The notes beneath the pieces were generated by a model, which made no database searches, was not told the DNA's origin, and saw nothing but the letters and a program-made list of their open reading frames with translations. A stretch of DNA of 64,000 bases, from the NCBI GenBank assembly GCA_910574885.1, contig CAJTDD010000011.1, forward strand, positions 62,001 to 126,000. Direction: 5' to 3'. Made by a program: the position numbers and the translations under genes. This DNA is from Lachnospiraceae bacterium. Lineage in GTDB: Bacteria > Bacillota > Clostridia > Lachnospirales > Lachnospiraceae. This document shows, one piece after another, positions 8,884 through 18,183 of the stretch. Every line of letters starts with the position of its first letter. Within the stretch, counting starts at the first letter, position 1.

Positions 8884-8923
8884 AAGAGGCGAAACCCGCT
8901 TTTTTCAACGGTTTTCACCTCTT
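8884..8923 (-). terminator. Terminator of the RpiB-to-sorbitol-dehydrogenase operon
   Basis: Arms 8884-8896 and 8910-8923 (AAGAGG-type with one G-T pair and one bulge) form a stem followed by TTTTT on the minus strand, 15 bp past the stop codon. Confidence 0.75.
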
Positions 8924-8938
8924 AAATGCTTCTATCTT

Positions 8939-9988
8939 TTATTTTGCAATCTTTACCACAGCCTTCACAATCTCTGCCTTTTCATTGACGCTCCTATCCA
9001 TCGCCGTCTGGATATCGTCAAAATCGAAGATATGGGTCGCAATCCCTTTCAGGTTGACTCTGCCCTGCTCCACCGCGTCAATCGCCATGGGGTAGATGTG
9101 ACGGTAACGGAATACGGTCTTAAATGTGATCTCCTTATCCAGCGCCAGGCTCATCATCATGTTCATCATGCCAGTCTTGCCATAGCCTACCAGTACGATA
9201 TTCGCCCCTTTGCACACTACCTGAATCGCCTGGTTCGTGGTAATCTCCGTGCCGGCCGTCTCTATCGCAAGGTCGAAGCCTTCCCCGCCGGTCAGTTCTT
9301 TCGCCTTCGCCAGCACATCCTCTTCCCTGCCATTGATGACGCCGTCTGCGCCAAGCTCCATCGCCTTTTCCAGACGTTTTTCCATAATATCTACCACGTA
9401 AACTCTGGATACGCCGCATGCCTTCAACGCCATCATGGATACCAGCCCGATACAGCCTGCGCCAAATACTACCGCCGTCTGTCCCGCCTGGGCGCCGCCT
9501 TGCTTTGCCGCATGGAAACCGACTGCAAGCGGCTCAATCAACGCACCCTCTAGTGTACTTACGTTGTCAGGCAGCTTGAAGCACAGAGCCGCCTCATGTG
9601 CCACATACTCCTGGAACACGCCGTCCACCGGCGGCGTCGCAAAGAATACCACATCCGGGCAGAGGTTATACTTTCCTTCCCTACAGAATTTACACTTTCC
9701 GCAGGTCTTCCCAGGCTCTAATGCAACGTGATCGCCGACCTTTAAATGGGTCACGTCTTTTCCTACCCCTACCACAACCCCGCCGGGCTCATGTCCCAGT
9801 ACAAAGGGGGGTTCTACCACAAAATCCCCAATTCTGCCAGTCTCGTAATAGTGCATGTCGCTTCCGCAGATTCCTACATACTCAAGCTTCACCAGCACCT
9901 CATTGTCCTGCGGTACAGGAATTGGCCTCTCGGTATACCCCATCTCGCCGATTCCATTCATTACAGCTACCTTCATTGTTCCTTCCAT
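8939..9988 (-). CDS. Sorbitol dehydrogenase-like zinc polyol dehydrogenase
   Basis: A 349-residue medium-chain dehydrogenase. Catalytic zinc ligands are C41, H66 and E67 (VGICGSDMHYY, GHEPGG). The structural zinc loop has C96, C99, C102 and C110. The Rossmann motif is GAGCIG. The SDMHYYETGRIG segment is typical of sorbitol/xylitol dehydrogenases, which oxidise polyols to ketoses with NAD. The start is ATG 9988 (MEGTMKV), nine bases after AAGGAGG; a longer frame to 10078 lacks a site. It is the last gene of a five-gene operon with two ROK regulators, a phosphatase and RpiB/LacAB. Confidence 0.9.
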   Translation of the reverse strand: MEGTMKVAVMNGIGEMGYTERPIPVPQDNEVLVKLEYVGICGSDMHYYETGRIGDFVVEPPFVLGHEPGGVVVGVGKDVTHLKVGDHVALEPGKTCGKCKFCREGKYNLCPDVVFFATPPVDGVFQEYVAHEAALCFKLPDNVSTLEGALIEPLAVGFHAAKQGGAQAGQTAVVFGAGCIGLVSMMALKACGVSRVYVVDIMEKRLEKAMELGADGVINGREEDVLAKAKELTGGEGFDLAIETAGTEITTNQAIQVVCKGANIVLVGYGKTGMMNMMMSLALDKEITFKTVFRYRHIYPMAIDAVEQGRVNLKGIATHIFDFDDIQTAMDRSVNEKAEIVKAVVKIAK

Positions 9989-10002
9989 CTCACTGTTCCT
10001 CC

Positions 10003-11175
10003 TTATATTTTTGAAATATATTTTTCTATCTGATATAATGCCGCCCCGTATGCAGACGCCTCTTCCCGGCATTGGCAAACCCGGACATAGTCCCCGCCTC
10101 CGCTGAAAATGTTCTTTTCGGCGGCGAGAGACTGAAAACGTCCGATATACGGTTTCATGTAATTGCCTACATACCCGCCCAAGACAACCTCACAGTCAAA
10201 ACACATCCGCAAGTTATCTACTGCAATCGCAAGATTTCCCAGATATTCGTCCCATATCTGCCGGTACTCTTCCTTGCCGGACTCCATTTTATCAAAAAAG
10301 GCGCGCAGGTTCCCGTCTTCCAGTTCTGCAAGGTTTAATGCCGAACAATATGCGTCCAGGCATCCCTTCTTGCCGCAGTAGCAGGTCTTTCCCTCTGGAT
10401 GGATTACCATGTGCCCGAACTCTCCGCTGCGCCAGTTATTTCCCATATACATGGTTGTGTTATCCGTAATTGCCGGTATTCCCTCATTGCTCTTCATCTC
10501 ATCCGCAAAAATGACTGCTCCCCCTACAGAATTGCTCAGCGACAGATAAACCAGGTTGCTCTCCGGCCTCTTACAGCATACATCTTCCGTGATGGCGGCG
10601 GCGTTGGCGTCATTCAGCAGTTCGCAGGGGTAGGGGATATGCGCCGCCCACTTTTCCCAGGATACCTCATGGATTCCCAGTACATGGGAGCCGTTCAGTA
10701 TGTTCTTCTGTCTGTCCACGATTCCCGGAAGGGCGATTCCAACCCCTTCTATCTTCTCTTCCGGAATTCGGTTCCTGGCTACGAACTCCCCGAGAAGTTC
10801 CCCAATCTCACGGAAATAAGATTCCTCATTACGAAAGTGCTTACGGATACGCTCATGCTTCAGCGCTTTCCTGCCAAGGTCTGTATAGACAAACCCTACA
10901 TGATTCTCTGTGATATCCATCCCGACGGCATATCTGACATCCCTGACGCTGGCGATTGCCTTCGCCTTCCGTCCTCCGGTGGATTTAAGCTCTCCCACTT
11001 CTTCCACGACCCCGGCGCTTTTTAATTCCTTAACGATAGTCAGGACCGTAGGCCCGCTGATATCTAACGCGGCAGAGATGTCCGGCATGCTTGTCTCACT
11101 CTGGCTGTGTACATAGCGGAATATCCGGTTCCTGTTCAGCTTTTTTACTTCCAGGCTATTCGTCCCACGTCTCAT
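10003..11175 (-). CDS. ROK-family transcriptional regulator 1
   Basis: A 390-residue protein with an N-terminal winged helix-turn-helix (about residues 12-65) and a C-terminal sugar-kinase-like ROK domain. The ROK zinc motif is clear: FGHM followed by CYCGKKGCLD. Such proteins (NagC/XylR type) repress sugar genes until they bind the inducer. The segment VGIALPGIVD belongs to the ROK fold. It ends 14 bp before the sorbitol-dehydrogenase start and follows a second ROK gene, so both regulators and the enzyme are co-transcribed. AGGAGG precedes the ATG. Confidence 0.92.
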   Translation of the reverse strand: MRRGTNSLEVKKLNRNRIFRYVHSQSETSMPDISAALDISGPTVLTIVKELKSAGVVEEVGELKSTGGRKAKAIASVRDVRYAVGMDITENHVGFVYTDLGRKALKHERIRKHFRNEESYFREIGELLGEFVARNRIPEEKIEGVGIALPGIVDRQKNILNGSHVLGIHEVSWEKWAAHIPYPCELLNDANAAAITEDVCCKRPESNLVYLSLSNSVGGAVIFADEMKSNEGIPAITDNTTMYMGNNWRSGEFGHMVIHPEGKTCYCGKKGCLDAYCSALNLAELEDGNLRAFFDKMESGKEEYRQIWDEYLGNLAIAVDNLRMCFDCEVVLGGYVGNYMKPYIGRFQSLAAEKNIFSGGGDYVRVCQCREEASAYGAALYQIEKYISKI

Positions 11176-11258
11176 TCCCTCTGCCTCCTCACTTTGTTAA
11201 TCAGTTTATTCAAGCATTTTCTAAACTATGGATATAATAACATAAACGTACTGAAATT

Positions 11259-12398
11259 TCAACAGGAAAGGTCTAAAAATTCATCAATGTAGAACAACGC
11301 CGCTCCTGCTGCCGAAGCCTCTACTTTGTACCTGCATTCCACGAGATAATCCTGCGCCCTGTCTCCAAAGGGATTTTTCTCATCTACCCTCCGACAGATG
11401 TCGTCCAGATATTTCCCCATGTGCGCTCCCACATATCCGCCCAGGATTACCATACCGTCGAACAGCATCCGGATATTGTGGATTGCCCTTGCAAGATGTT
11501 CCAGATACTCGTCCCACAATTTCTTTGCAGTCTCGTCTCCCTGCTCCAGGACACGGAAAAATTCTTCCAGGCTGCCGTCCGTGTATCCTGCAAGTTTCCC
11601 GGCCCTGCAGACGGTGTCGAAACACCCCCTCCTTCCGCAGTAGCATAATCCTCCACCCTCGGATACTGCTTCCATATGGCCGATTTCGCCGCCTTTATGG
11701 GTATTTCCCTCATAGATTGCATCGTCGATAATGACCGAACCTCCCACACTGTTGCTTAAACTAATATAAAATGCATTCTGGAAATTACGTTCTGTCCATG
11801 TTTCCCGGTATCCGGCCGCATAGGAATCATGAATCAGGCGGTTTCTGTAGGGTACATATGCGGCAATCTCTTCCCGCCGCCGTTTTGTAAAGTCCAAAGC
11901 CTTCCCATACTCGATATACTCTCCGTCATCTGATACCAGACCCTGTACGGAAATCCCGACCCCAAGAAGGTTCTCATCTGCAATCTCTGCCTCTGTTTTT
12001 ACCCACTCTACCACTTTGCCGATTTCCCGGAGGTATGCGTCGTCTTCCAGATTGAACGGAATCCGCCGCCGCTCCATGCTGGCGATGTCGCCGGACAAAT
12101 TAACGGCCACAGCCGTAATGTGGTTCGCCGTGATATCAACGCCAATCGCCATCCTTGCATCCTTGATATAAGAAAACGCGGTGGCGCTGCGCCCTCCCGT
12201 ATTCCTGATTTTGCCGGAAGTGTCAATCAGCCCTTGCTTCTTCAAATAATCCAGGTTTGAGGTCACTGTGGGGAGGCTCAGCTGCATATCTACAACAATC
12301 TCCTGCTTAGATACCGAGCCGCGCTCTCTAATATAGTGATAGATGTTCTGCCTGTTCTTCGCCTTAATTTCATTTGCGCTTATTTTTTCCGTACTCAT
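11259..12398 (-). CDS. ROK-family transcriptional regulator 2
   Basis: A 379-residue ROK protein with N-terminal helix-turn-helix (about 10-60) and the zinc motif IGHM followed by CYCGRRGCFD. It is clearly a paralog of the neighbouring ROK regulator but substantially diverged, so the two may respond to different ligands or act as a hetero-pair (inference). GAGGA precedes ATG 12398. It lies between the HAD phosphatase and the first ROK gene in the same operon. Confidence 0.92.
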   Translation of the reverse strand: MSTEKISANEIKAKNRQNIYHYIRERGSVSKQEIVVDMQLSLPTVTSNLDYLKKQGLIDTSGKIRNTGGRSATAFSYIKDARMAIGVDITANHITAVAVNLSGDIASMERRRIPFNLEDDAYLREIGKVVEWVKTEAEIADENLLGVGISVQGLVSDDGEYIEYGKALDFTKRRREEIAAYVPYRNRLIHDSYAAGYRETWTERNFQNAFYISLSNSVGGSVIIDDAIYEGNTHKGGEIGHMEAVSEGGGLCYCGRRGCFDTVCRAGKLAGYTDGSLEEFFRVLEQGDETAKKLWDEYLEHLARAIHNIRMLFDGMVILGGYVGAHMGKYLDDICRRVDEKNPFGDRAQDYLVECRYKVEASAAGAALFYIDEFLDLSC

Positions 12399-12429
12399 GA
12401 TATTTCCTCATTCTAACATTGATAAAATC

Positions 12430-13062
12430 CTACTTCACTTTATCAAAATCAATGTCAAGCAGTTCCCCAAAGGAATGTATCGTCACATAACCGCCCTCTA
12501 CCTCTCCGAATCCATATGCCGCATAAATCATGGGAATCCCTGCCTCTTTGCAGGCCTTAGCGTCCCCATTTGTGTCGCCTACATACACGGCGTCTTCAAT
12601 ACCGTTGCGCTCCATGATAATCCGGATGTTATCGCCTTTTAATTTCCCCGTATCCCCCGGACAGGTAAAATCCCGGATACAGTCCCCAAGCCCTGTGTTT
12701 TTGAGAAACGCCTCGATATATCCTGACTGGCAGTTACTTACGATGAACAGTGGATATTTCTCACTTAGTCTGCGGACCGTATCAGGCATCCCTTCATAGA
12801 GGATACACGGCGCACCCTCTATATGCGCATTCTCATATTGATACATATGGTATGCCAGTTCCTCCTTCTCAGGCTTGCTAAGTTCCGGGAACAGGTCGTC
12901 CATAATCTCGTCAAGAGGCTTTCCGAATTCTTTCTTGAGTTCTTCTCCCGTCAGCACGCGTTCAAGGCTGGTGCGTTCCCGGATTGCCTGATTCCATGAA
13001 ACTGCCACTTCCTCCGTGGAATCCCAAAGCGTGCCGTCTACGTCAAATATAATTGCTGCCAT
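12430..13062 (-). CDS. HAD-superfamily phosphatase (Gph/phosphoglucomutase-like subfamily)
   Basis: A 210-residue soluble hydrolase. Motif I FDVDGTLWDST (D8 and D10), motif II FIVSNCQ, and the acidic motif IV YVGDTNGD are present, with an alpha-helical cap in between. The subfamily dephosphorylates small sugar phosphates. As second gene of the RpiB operon it may drain or recycle a phosphorylated pentose intermediate (inference). It starts 18 bp downstream of the RpiB stop. Confidence 0.88.
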   Translation of the reverse strand: MAAIIFDVDGTLWDSTEEVAVSWNQAIRERTSLERVLTGEELKKEFGKPLDEIMDDLFPELSKPEKEELAYHMYQYENAHIEGAPCILYEGMPDTVRRLSEKYPLFIVSNCQSGYIEAFLKNTGLGDCIRDFTCPGDTGKLKGDNIRIIMERNGIEDAVYVGDTNGDAKACKEAGIPMIYAAYGFGEVEGGYVTIHSFGELLDIDFDKVK

Positions 13063-13080
13063 GTATGCCTTCCCCTTATC

Positions 13081-13527
13081 TTATGCTTCTTTTTCCTCGA
13101 TTGCCGTAATCATGTCTACCCGCTCCTGATGCCTTCCGCCTTCAAACTCTGCGCTAAGCCATGCGTTCACAATCTCTTTCGCCGTCTCGATTCCGATAAT
13201 CCTTGCGCCGAAGGCAAGGATATTGGCGTTGTTATGCTGCCTGACCAGACGGGCCGTGCATGATTCGGAGCATACTGCCGCCCGGATTCCCTTTACCTTG
13301 TTAGCGGCAAGGGAGATTCCTACGCCGGTCCCGCAAATCAGGATTCCAAGGTCAACTTCCTTCGCTGCAACTGCCCTTGCCACTTTTTCACCGTATACGG
13401 CATAACTGCAGCTTTCGTTGCTGTCTGTCCCGTAATTCACGGCTTCATGTCCCAGTTCTTTTAAATATTCCATAATTTCATTCTTCATTGCGACCGCCGC
13501 ATGGTCGTTGCCGATTCCTATTTTCAT
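13081..13527 (-). CDS. RpiB/LacAB-family sugar-phosphate isomerase
   Basis: A 148-residue protein. D8 and H9 (GNDHA), C65 in CGTGVG, and H98-N99 in RQHNNAN are the catalytic and binding residues of ribose-5-phosphate isomerase B and allose/galactose-6-phosphate isomerases. It interconverts aldose and ketose phosphates. The start is ATG 13527 after GAGAGG; a longer frame to 13557 lacks a site. It heads the operon from a promoter at 13568-13596. RpiB and LacA/LacB subtypes cannot be separated by eye. Confidence 0.9.
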   Translation of the reverse strand: MKIGIGNDHAAVAMKNEIMEYLKELGHEAVNYGTDSNESCSYAVYGEKVARAVAAKEVDLGILICGTGVGISLAANKVKGIRAAVCSESCTARLVRQHNNANILAFGARIIGIETAKEIVNAWLSAEFEGGRHQERVDMITAIEEKEA

Positions 13528-13567
13528 TCTATATATCCTCTCTTTCTGCCATTTCATTTCCTTCTAC

Positions 13568-13596
13568 ATTATAATATCCCCGCCCGTAAATCGCAA
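13568..13596 (-). promoter_or_regulatory. Promoter of the RpiB operon
   Basis: Minus strand: TTGCGA (13591-13596) and TATAAT (13568-13573), spacing 17. Confidence 0.6.
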
Positions 13597-13618
13597 CACA
13601 TCCAAGCATCAAATTCAC

Positions 13619-13647
13619 TTGACTTTCGTATTTTTGCATTTTATAAT
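13619..13647 (+). promoter_or_regulatory. Promoter of the Cof-type phosphatase gene
   Basis: TTGACT (13619-13624) and TATAAT (13642-13647) with exactly 17 bp between. It is divergent from and close to the RpiB promoter, so one regulator could control both. Confidence 0.75.
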
Positions 13648-13686
13648 GCAGGAAGTGAACCTGCTGACAACACAAAGGAGTTATCT

Positions 13687-14454
13687 ATGATAAAATTAAT
13701 TGCAAGCGACCTTGACGGTACAATATTAAAAAATGGAGCGCAGGAATTGCCCGAAGGGTTCTGCGAGCTCGTGAGGCGGTTAAAAGAAAAGGGGATACAG
13801 TTTGCCGCCGCAAGCGGGAGGCAGTACTACAATCTGCGTCTTCTCTTTGCGCCGGTCAAAGATGATATCCATTATATTGCGGAAAATGGCTCTCTGTGCG
13901 TATGCCGTGATCAGGTCATCTCAAAGGGCCTGATTGAGAGGGAGCTGGGGCTGCGTATTTTTAAGGCTATCCGGGAACGGGGCGGATGCCACTGTCTCCT
14001 GTCCTGTGAGTCCGCATGTTATACGGATTCCACGGATCCTGCTTTTATACGGCACATCCGGGAGGTGCTCCGCTATGATATGAAGACAGTGGACAGGCTA
14101 GAGGACGTCACGGAGCCCTTCTTGAAGATTGCAGTCTGTGATTTTACGGGGGCTGATAATATTGAAGCTTATTTCCAGAAAATGTTTGAATCCGAGATCA
14201 AGGCTGTCACATCCGGGATGATCTGGATCGACTTTATTGCGCCTAACGCCAATAAAGGAACCGGGCTTGCAGGCTTAGCGGCGCATCTGGGAATTAAGCC
14301 GGAAGAGTGCATGGCTTTTGGCGATCAATATAATGATGTGGAGATGCTGCAATTTGCAGGAAGGAGCTATGCCATGTCCGACGGTGCGCCCGGGGTCGCA
14401 GAGTATGCCACCGATGTGACGGATTCTGTGGAAGATGTGCTGAGGCAGCTATAG
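13687..14454 (+). CDS. Cof-type HAD phosphatase (subfamily IIB)
   Basis: A 255-residue hydrolase. Motif I is SDLDGTIL near the N-terminus, the type-C2 cap is in the middle, and motif III/IV appears as NKGTGL and FGDQYNDVEML. Cof/YidA-type enzymes dephosphorylate sugar phosphates or nucleotide intermediates with low specificity. The start is ATG 13687 after AAAGGAG. Its promoter is divergent to the RpiB operon, and it converges on the xylulokinase operon, from which a shared hairpin separates it. Confidence 0.9.
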   Translation: MIKLIASDLDGTILKNGAQELPEGFCELVRRLKEKGIQFAAASGRQYYNLRLLFAPVKDDIHYIAENGSLCVCRDQVISKGLIERELGLRIFKAIRERGGCHCLLSCESACYTDSTDPAFIRHIREVLRYDMKTVDRLEDVTEPFLKIAVCDFTGADNIEAYFQKMFESEIKAVTSGMIWIDFIAPNANKGTGLAGLAAHLGIKPEECMAFGDQYNDVEMLQFAGRSYAMSDGAPGVAEYATDVTDSVEDVLRQL

Positions 14455-14462
14455 ACGAAAAA

Positions 14463-14505
14463 GCAGGTGCATAGATCAGTTTACCACTTGAATCTTTGCA
14501 CCTGC
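14463..14505 (-). terminator. Terminator after xylulokinase (also usable by the phosphatase gene)
   Basis: GCAGGTGCA (14463-14471) pairs with TGCACCTGC (14497-14505); on the minus strand it is followed by TTTTT. Confidence 0.7.
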
Positions 14506-14518
14506 CTGCTGTTGTCTG

Positions 14519-15976
14519 TTAGAACAATTCTTTCACCGTAGGATAAATCTTCCTGAACTTCTGGTATCTCTCCTCATACTTCGCCACCAGTTCCGGCTCC
14601 GGCTCTACCGTATCCACGACCTTCACAACCTTCTTCGCAATTGTCTCCACATCCGGATACTCTCCACATCCCACGGCTGCAAGCATAGCGCCGCCAAGGG
14701 CCGGTCCTTCTTCGCTCTCGATGACGTCTACCTTGAGGTTCATAATATTGGCGAGAATTTTCTTCCAGAGCGGGCTCTTTGCACCGCCTCCGCAGATCTT
14801 CGTGCGTTCAATCTGAATCCCCAGACTCTTTGCCACCTCCAAAGAATCCCGAAGGCCAAACGTAACGCCCTCTAATACCGCCTGCGTCATGTCCTCCCTC
14901 GTTGTATCCATAGACATCCCGATAAACATTGCCCTCGCATCTGGATTGTTATGGGGAGAACGCTCTCCCATCAGATAGGGAAGATAGAATACCTGATTTT
15001 CTCCTAATTTCGTAATATCCGCCTGCTCCGCCGCAAAATCCTTCGTCTTCAGGATATCCTCATTCCACCATTTATTACAGGACGCTGCGCTTAACATACA
15101 CCCCATCAAGTGGTAATGCCCGTCGGAATGAGCAAAAGAATGCAGCGCATTATTCTGGTCAACGCCAAATGACTTACTCGAGATAAAGATTGTCCCGGAC
15201 GTCCCAAGGGAAATATTGCACATACCGTCCCCGACCGTCCCGGTTCCGACTGCAGCAGCCGCATTATCTCCCGCCCCTGCGATGACCTTTACCTGGTCAG
15301 ATAAACCTAGCTGTTTTGCAATCTCAGGCTTCAAAGTCCCGACCACTTCATAGCTCTCATACAACTTAGGAAGCTGCTCTTTTGTAATGCCGCAGATTTC
15401 CAACATTTCTTTGGACCAGCAGCGGTTCTTCACATCCATGAGCAGCATACCGGATGCGTCGGAAACATCTGTGCAAAATGAGCCGGACAGGCAGTACGCC
15501 AGATAGTCCTTAGGCAGCATAATCTTGCTAATCTTCTCAAAATTCTCTGGCTCATGCTTCTTCATCCAGAGAATCTTAGGCGCGGTAAATCCTGCAAATG
15601 CAATATTCGCCGTATACTCGGATATTTTATCCTTTCCAATCTCATGATTCAGATAGTCTGTTTCTTCCCCGGTCCGTCCGTCGTTCCAGAGGATTGCCGG
15701 GCGGATAACTTTGTCCTCTTTGTCCAAAGCCACCAGACCATGCATCTGTCCACCAAAGCTGATTCCTGCAACCTCGCTTTTATTGCATTCGCCGACTAAC
15801 TCCCTGATTCCCGCCATAGATTGTGAAAACCAGTCCTCCGGCTTCTGTTCAGACCATCCCGGATGCGGGAAATATAACGGATACTCTTTTGATACAATCT
15901 TGTGAATCTTTCCATCGCCATCCATCAATAACAGCTTTACTGCGGATGTTCCCAAATCTACTCCTATATATAACAT
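14519..15976 (-). CDS. xylB: Xylulokinase (FGGY family)
   Basis: A 485-residue carbohydrate kinase. The N-terminal phosphate loop GVDLGTSAVK, the xylulokinase-type SFGGQMHGLV, the DASG segment after the first domain, and GGGAKSPLW in the C-terminal ATP domain are all present. It phosphorylates D-xylulose (or a related ketopentose) to the 5-phosphate for the pentose phosphate pathway. AGGAGG precedes ATG 15976. It is the third gene after DUF4867 and the FucI-like isomerase, so the isomerase presumably supplies its ketose. Confidence 0.92.
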   Translation of the reverse strand: MLYIGVDLGTSAVKLLLMDGDGKIHKIVSKEYPLYFPHPGWSEQKPEDWFSQSMAGIRELVGECNKSEVAGISFGGQMHGLVALDKEDKVIRPAILWNDGRTGEETDYLNHEIGKDKISEYTANIAFAGFTAPKILWMKKHEPENFEKISKIMLPKDYLAYCLSGSFCTDVSDASGMLLMDVKNRCWSKEMLEICGITKEQLPKLYESYEVVGTLKPEIAKQLGLSDQVKVIAGAGDNAAAAVGTGTVGDGMCNISLGTSGTIFISSKSFGVDQNNALHSFAHSDGHYHLMGCMLSAASCNKWWNEDILKTKDFAAEQADITKLGENQVFYLPYLMGERSPHNNPDARAMFIGMSMDTTREDMTQAVLEGVTFGLRDSLEVAKSLGIQIERTKICGGGAKSPLWKKILANIMNLKVDVIESEEGPALGGAMLAAVGCGEYPDVETIAKKVVKVVDTVEPEPELVAKYEERYQKFRKIYPTVKELF

Positions 15977-15985
15977 TTTTTCCTC

Positions 15986-17476
15986 CTAACAAGCTCTCCA
16001 CGGATTCTCTGTCGGATATCTCACGCCTGCAGGCTGGTTATACCCAATCTCCTCCACAGGCACCCCGATGTATTTGAATACTTCAAACAATGCCTTTCCG
16101 TGATGTCCAAATGCAACTGCACCATGGTGTGGATAGCCTCCTTCAATCAGCACATGGCGGTAGAACCTGCCCATCTCCGGAATCGCGAATACCCCAATGC
16201 CTCCAAAGGAACGTGTTGCTACCGGAAGAACCTCACCGTGCGCAATGTATGCACGCAGCCGATTGTCCGCCGTACTCTGCAAGCGGTAGAACGTGATGTC
16301 CCCGGGTACGATATCCCCTTCCAGTGTCCCTTGAGTCACTTCCTCAGGCAAAGCCCTTGCCATGATCATCTGGTACTTCATCTCGCAGAAGGACAGCTTT
16401 TTAGACGCCGTATTGCCGCAGTGGAAGCCCATGAATGTATCCTGCTGTGTATAGTCATATTTGCCTTGAATGTCTTCTTCATACATATCCTTAGGCACAG
16501 AATTGTTGATATCAAGGAGCGTTACCACATCGTTGCTTACCACTGTTCCGATAAACTCGCTAAGCGCACCGTAAATGTCCACTTCACAGGATACCGGAAT
16601 TCCCTGTGCAGTCAGCCGGCTATTGACATAGCAAGGCACGAATCCAAACTGTGTCTGGAATGCCGGCCAGCATTTCCCTGCAAGTGCAACGTATTTGCGG
16701 TATCCTTTGTGTGCCTCAATCCAATCCTTCAATGTCAGTTCGTACTGGGCAAGTTTCTCAAGAATCTCTGGCTTCTTGTTGCCTGCGCCAAGCTCTGCTT
16801 CCATCTCCTTCACAATTGCAGGAATCCGCTCGTCCCCGGCGTGTTTGTTAAATGCCTCGAACAGGTCAAGCTCTGAGTTCTCCTCAATCTCAACGCCCAG
16901 ATTATAGAGCTGCTTAATCGGCGCGTTGCATGCAAGGAAGTTCAGCGGTCTTGGGCCGAAACTGATGATCTTTAATTCGCTAAGCCCTACAATTGCTCTT
17001 GCAATGGGAGCAAATTCGTGAATCATATCCGCACATTCCTGCGCGTCTCCCACCGGGTATTCTGGAATATATGCCTTTACATTGCGAAGCTTGAGATTAT
17101 AACTTGCGTTAAGCATACCGCAGTATGCGTCGCCGCGCCCCTGTACCAGATTGTCGCCCCGCTCCTCTGCTGCTGCGATAAACATCTTCGGACCTTCAAA
17201 ATGCTTCGCAAGAAGTGTCTCGGAAATCTCCGGACCAAAGTTTCCAAGGTATACCACCAGCGCATTGCATCCTGCCGCCTTGATATCCTCTAAGGCCTGT
17301 ACCATATGAATTTCACTCTCCACGATGCAGATCGGACATTCATAGATTCCTTCCTCACCATATTTCTCAGTATATGCTTTCATTAAGTTTGCCCTTCTCG
17401 TCACGGACAGGCTCTCTGGAAAACAGTCACGGCTTACCGCTACTACACCAATCTTTAATTCTGGCATGTTGTTCAT
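15986..17476 (-). CDS. L-fucose/L-arabinose isomerase-family protein
   Basis: A 496-residue protein of the FucI/AraA structural family. The likely metal-binding set is visible in order: Glu in SCEVDIYG, Asp in TLLDINN and His in GFHCGN, matching the E/D/H ligands of L-fucose isomerase. The family interconverts aldoses and ketoses with Mn2+. The sequence is not a close match by eye to canonical AraA or FucI, so the substrate (fucose, D-arabinose or another pentose) is open. AGGAGG precedes ATG 17476. It lies between a DUF4867 gene and xylulokinase. Confidence 0.8.
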   Translation of the reverse strand: MNNMPELKIGVVAVSRDCFPESLSVTRRANLMKAYTEKYGEEGIYECPICIVESEIHMVQALEDIKAAGCNALVVYLGNFGPEISETLLAKHFEGPKMFIAAAEERGDNLVQGRGDAYCGMLNASYNLKLRNVKAYIPEYPVGDAQECADMIHEFAPIARAIVGLSELKIISFGPRPLNFLACNAPIKQLYNLGVEIEENSELDLFEAFNKHAGDERIPAIVKEMEAELGAGNKKPEILEKLAQYELTLKDWIEAHKGYRKYVALAGKCWPAFQTQFGFVPCYVNSRLTAQGIPVSCEVDIYGALSEFIGTVVSNDVVTLLDINNSVPKDMYEEDIQGKYDYTQQDTFMGFHCGNTASKKLSFCEMKYQMIMARALPEEVTQGTLEGDIVPGDITFYRLQSTADNRLRAYIAHGEVLPVATRSFGGIGVFAIPEMGRFYRHVLIEGGYPHHGAVAFGHHGKALFEVFKYIGVPVEEIGYNQPAGVRYPTENPWRAC

Positions 17477-17549
17477 TGTTCTAATCCTCCTATTTTTCTT
17501 ATTACTTTATACCCATTCCGCCATATTAATGGTATTTTCAATCGCATTA

Positions 17550-18167
17550 TTACAACGTAATGTTCTCTCCTTTTAATCCACAGAATGCTCCGTTAATCTT
17601 TGCATCCTCATGTGCAATCAGCCATTTATTCTTTGCTGTAATCAGCTTATCTTCGCCCTCGGCTGCGGACGTAAAGTCAAGCTCCAGGTTCGTATCCTTT
17701 GGCAATACGATTACACAGCGGAATCCACTCTCTTTCGCACTGCAAGGCGCATAGTGAAGCGTCGTCGCATATAATTCCACAACCGTCCCCGCAGGCACAT
17801 GGAATGCTTCAATCTTAGACGTATCGTATGTATGGTCTGCTTCAATATCCTGCTGCTTTCCAAGCAAGAGAATTAAGTCGCTCTCTGCAATATCTACCTC
17901 CGATGAGCGATGATACTCCACGGCATTAAGTTTTCGGTTGTTCCCATTGCAATACCCGACCTGAATCGGAAGCCCGCCGTATGCACGTTTTTTTAGCTCC
18001 TCTGCCACTGACAGCTTCTCCAAAGCTTCCACAGACGGGACATAGACCACATCATCCGCCGGACAAGGCTGCCGCTTCATCACTTCCAACAATTCGGCAC
18101 AGTCATATCCTGTCAGAACTTTTCCGTAGACACCGAAGGCGGCATCTGTTACCTTCTGAATCTCCAT
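17550..18167 (-). CDS. DUF4867 family protein
   Basis: A 205-residue soluble protein. I recognise it as the DUF4867 family of clostridia, which often sits with sugar isomerase and kinase genes. Its C-terminal half (PAGTVVELYATTLHYAPC and FRCVIVLP) resembles a cupin strand pattern with a conserved His-Tyr, so it may bind a metal or sugar. Its function is unknown. It is first in the operon with the isomerase and xylulokinase. GGAGAG precedes ATG 18167. Confidence 0.7.
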   Translation of the reverse strand: MEIQKVTDAAFGVYGKVLTGYDCAELLEVMKRQPCPADDVVYVPSVEALEKLSVAEELKKRAYGGLPIQVGYCNGNNRKLNAVEYHRSSEVDIAESDLILLLGKQQDIEADHTYDTSKIEAFHVPAGTVVELYATTLHYAPCSAKESGFRCVIVLPKDTNLELDFTSAAEGEDKLITAKNKWLIAHEDAKINGAFCGLKGENITL

Positions 18168-18183
18168 ATTTCTTCTCTCCTTT

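Noticed and set aside
8762..9553. 263-codon plus-strand frame
   Set aside because: Overlaps the sorbitol-dehydrogenase gene antisense, has no family features, and no ribosome-binding site.
16100..16876. 258-codon plus-strand frame
   Set aside because: Antisense to the isomerase gene, which has clear catalytic motifs; Cys/His-rich shadow translation.
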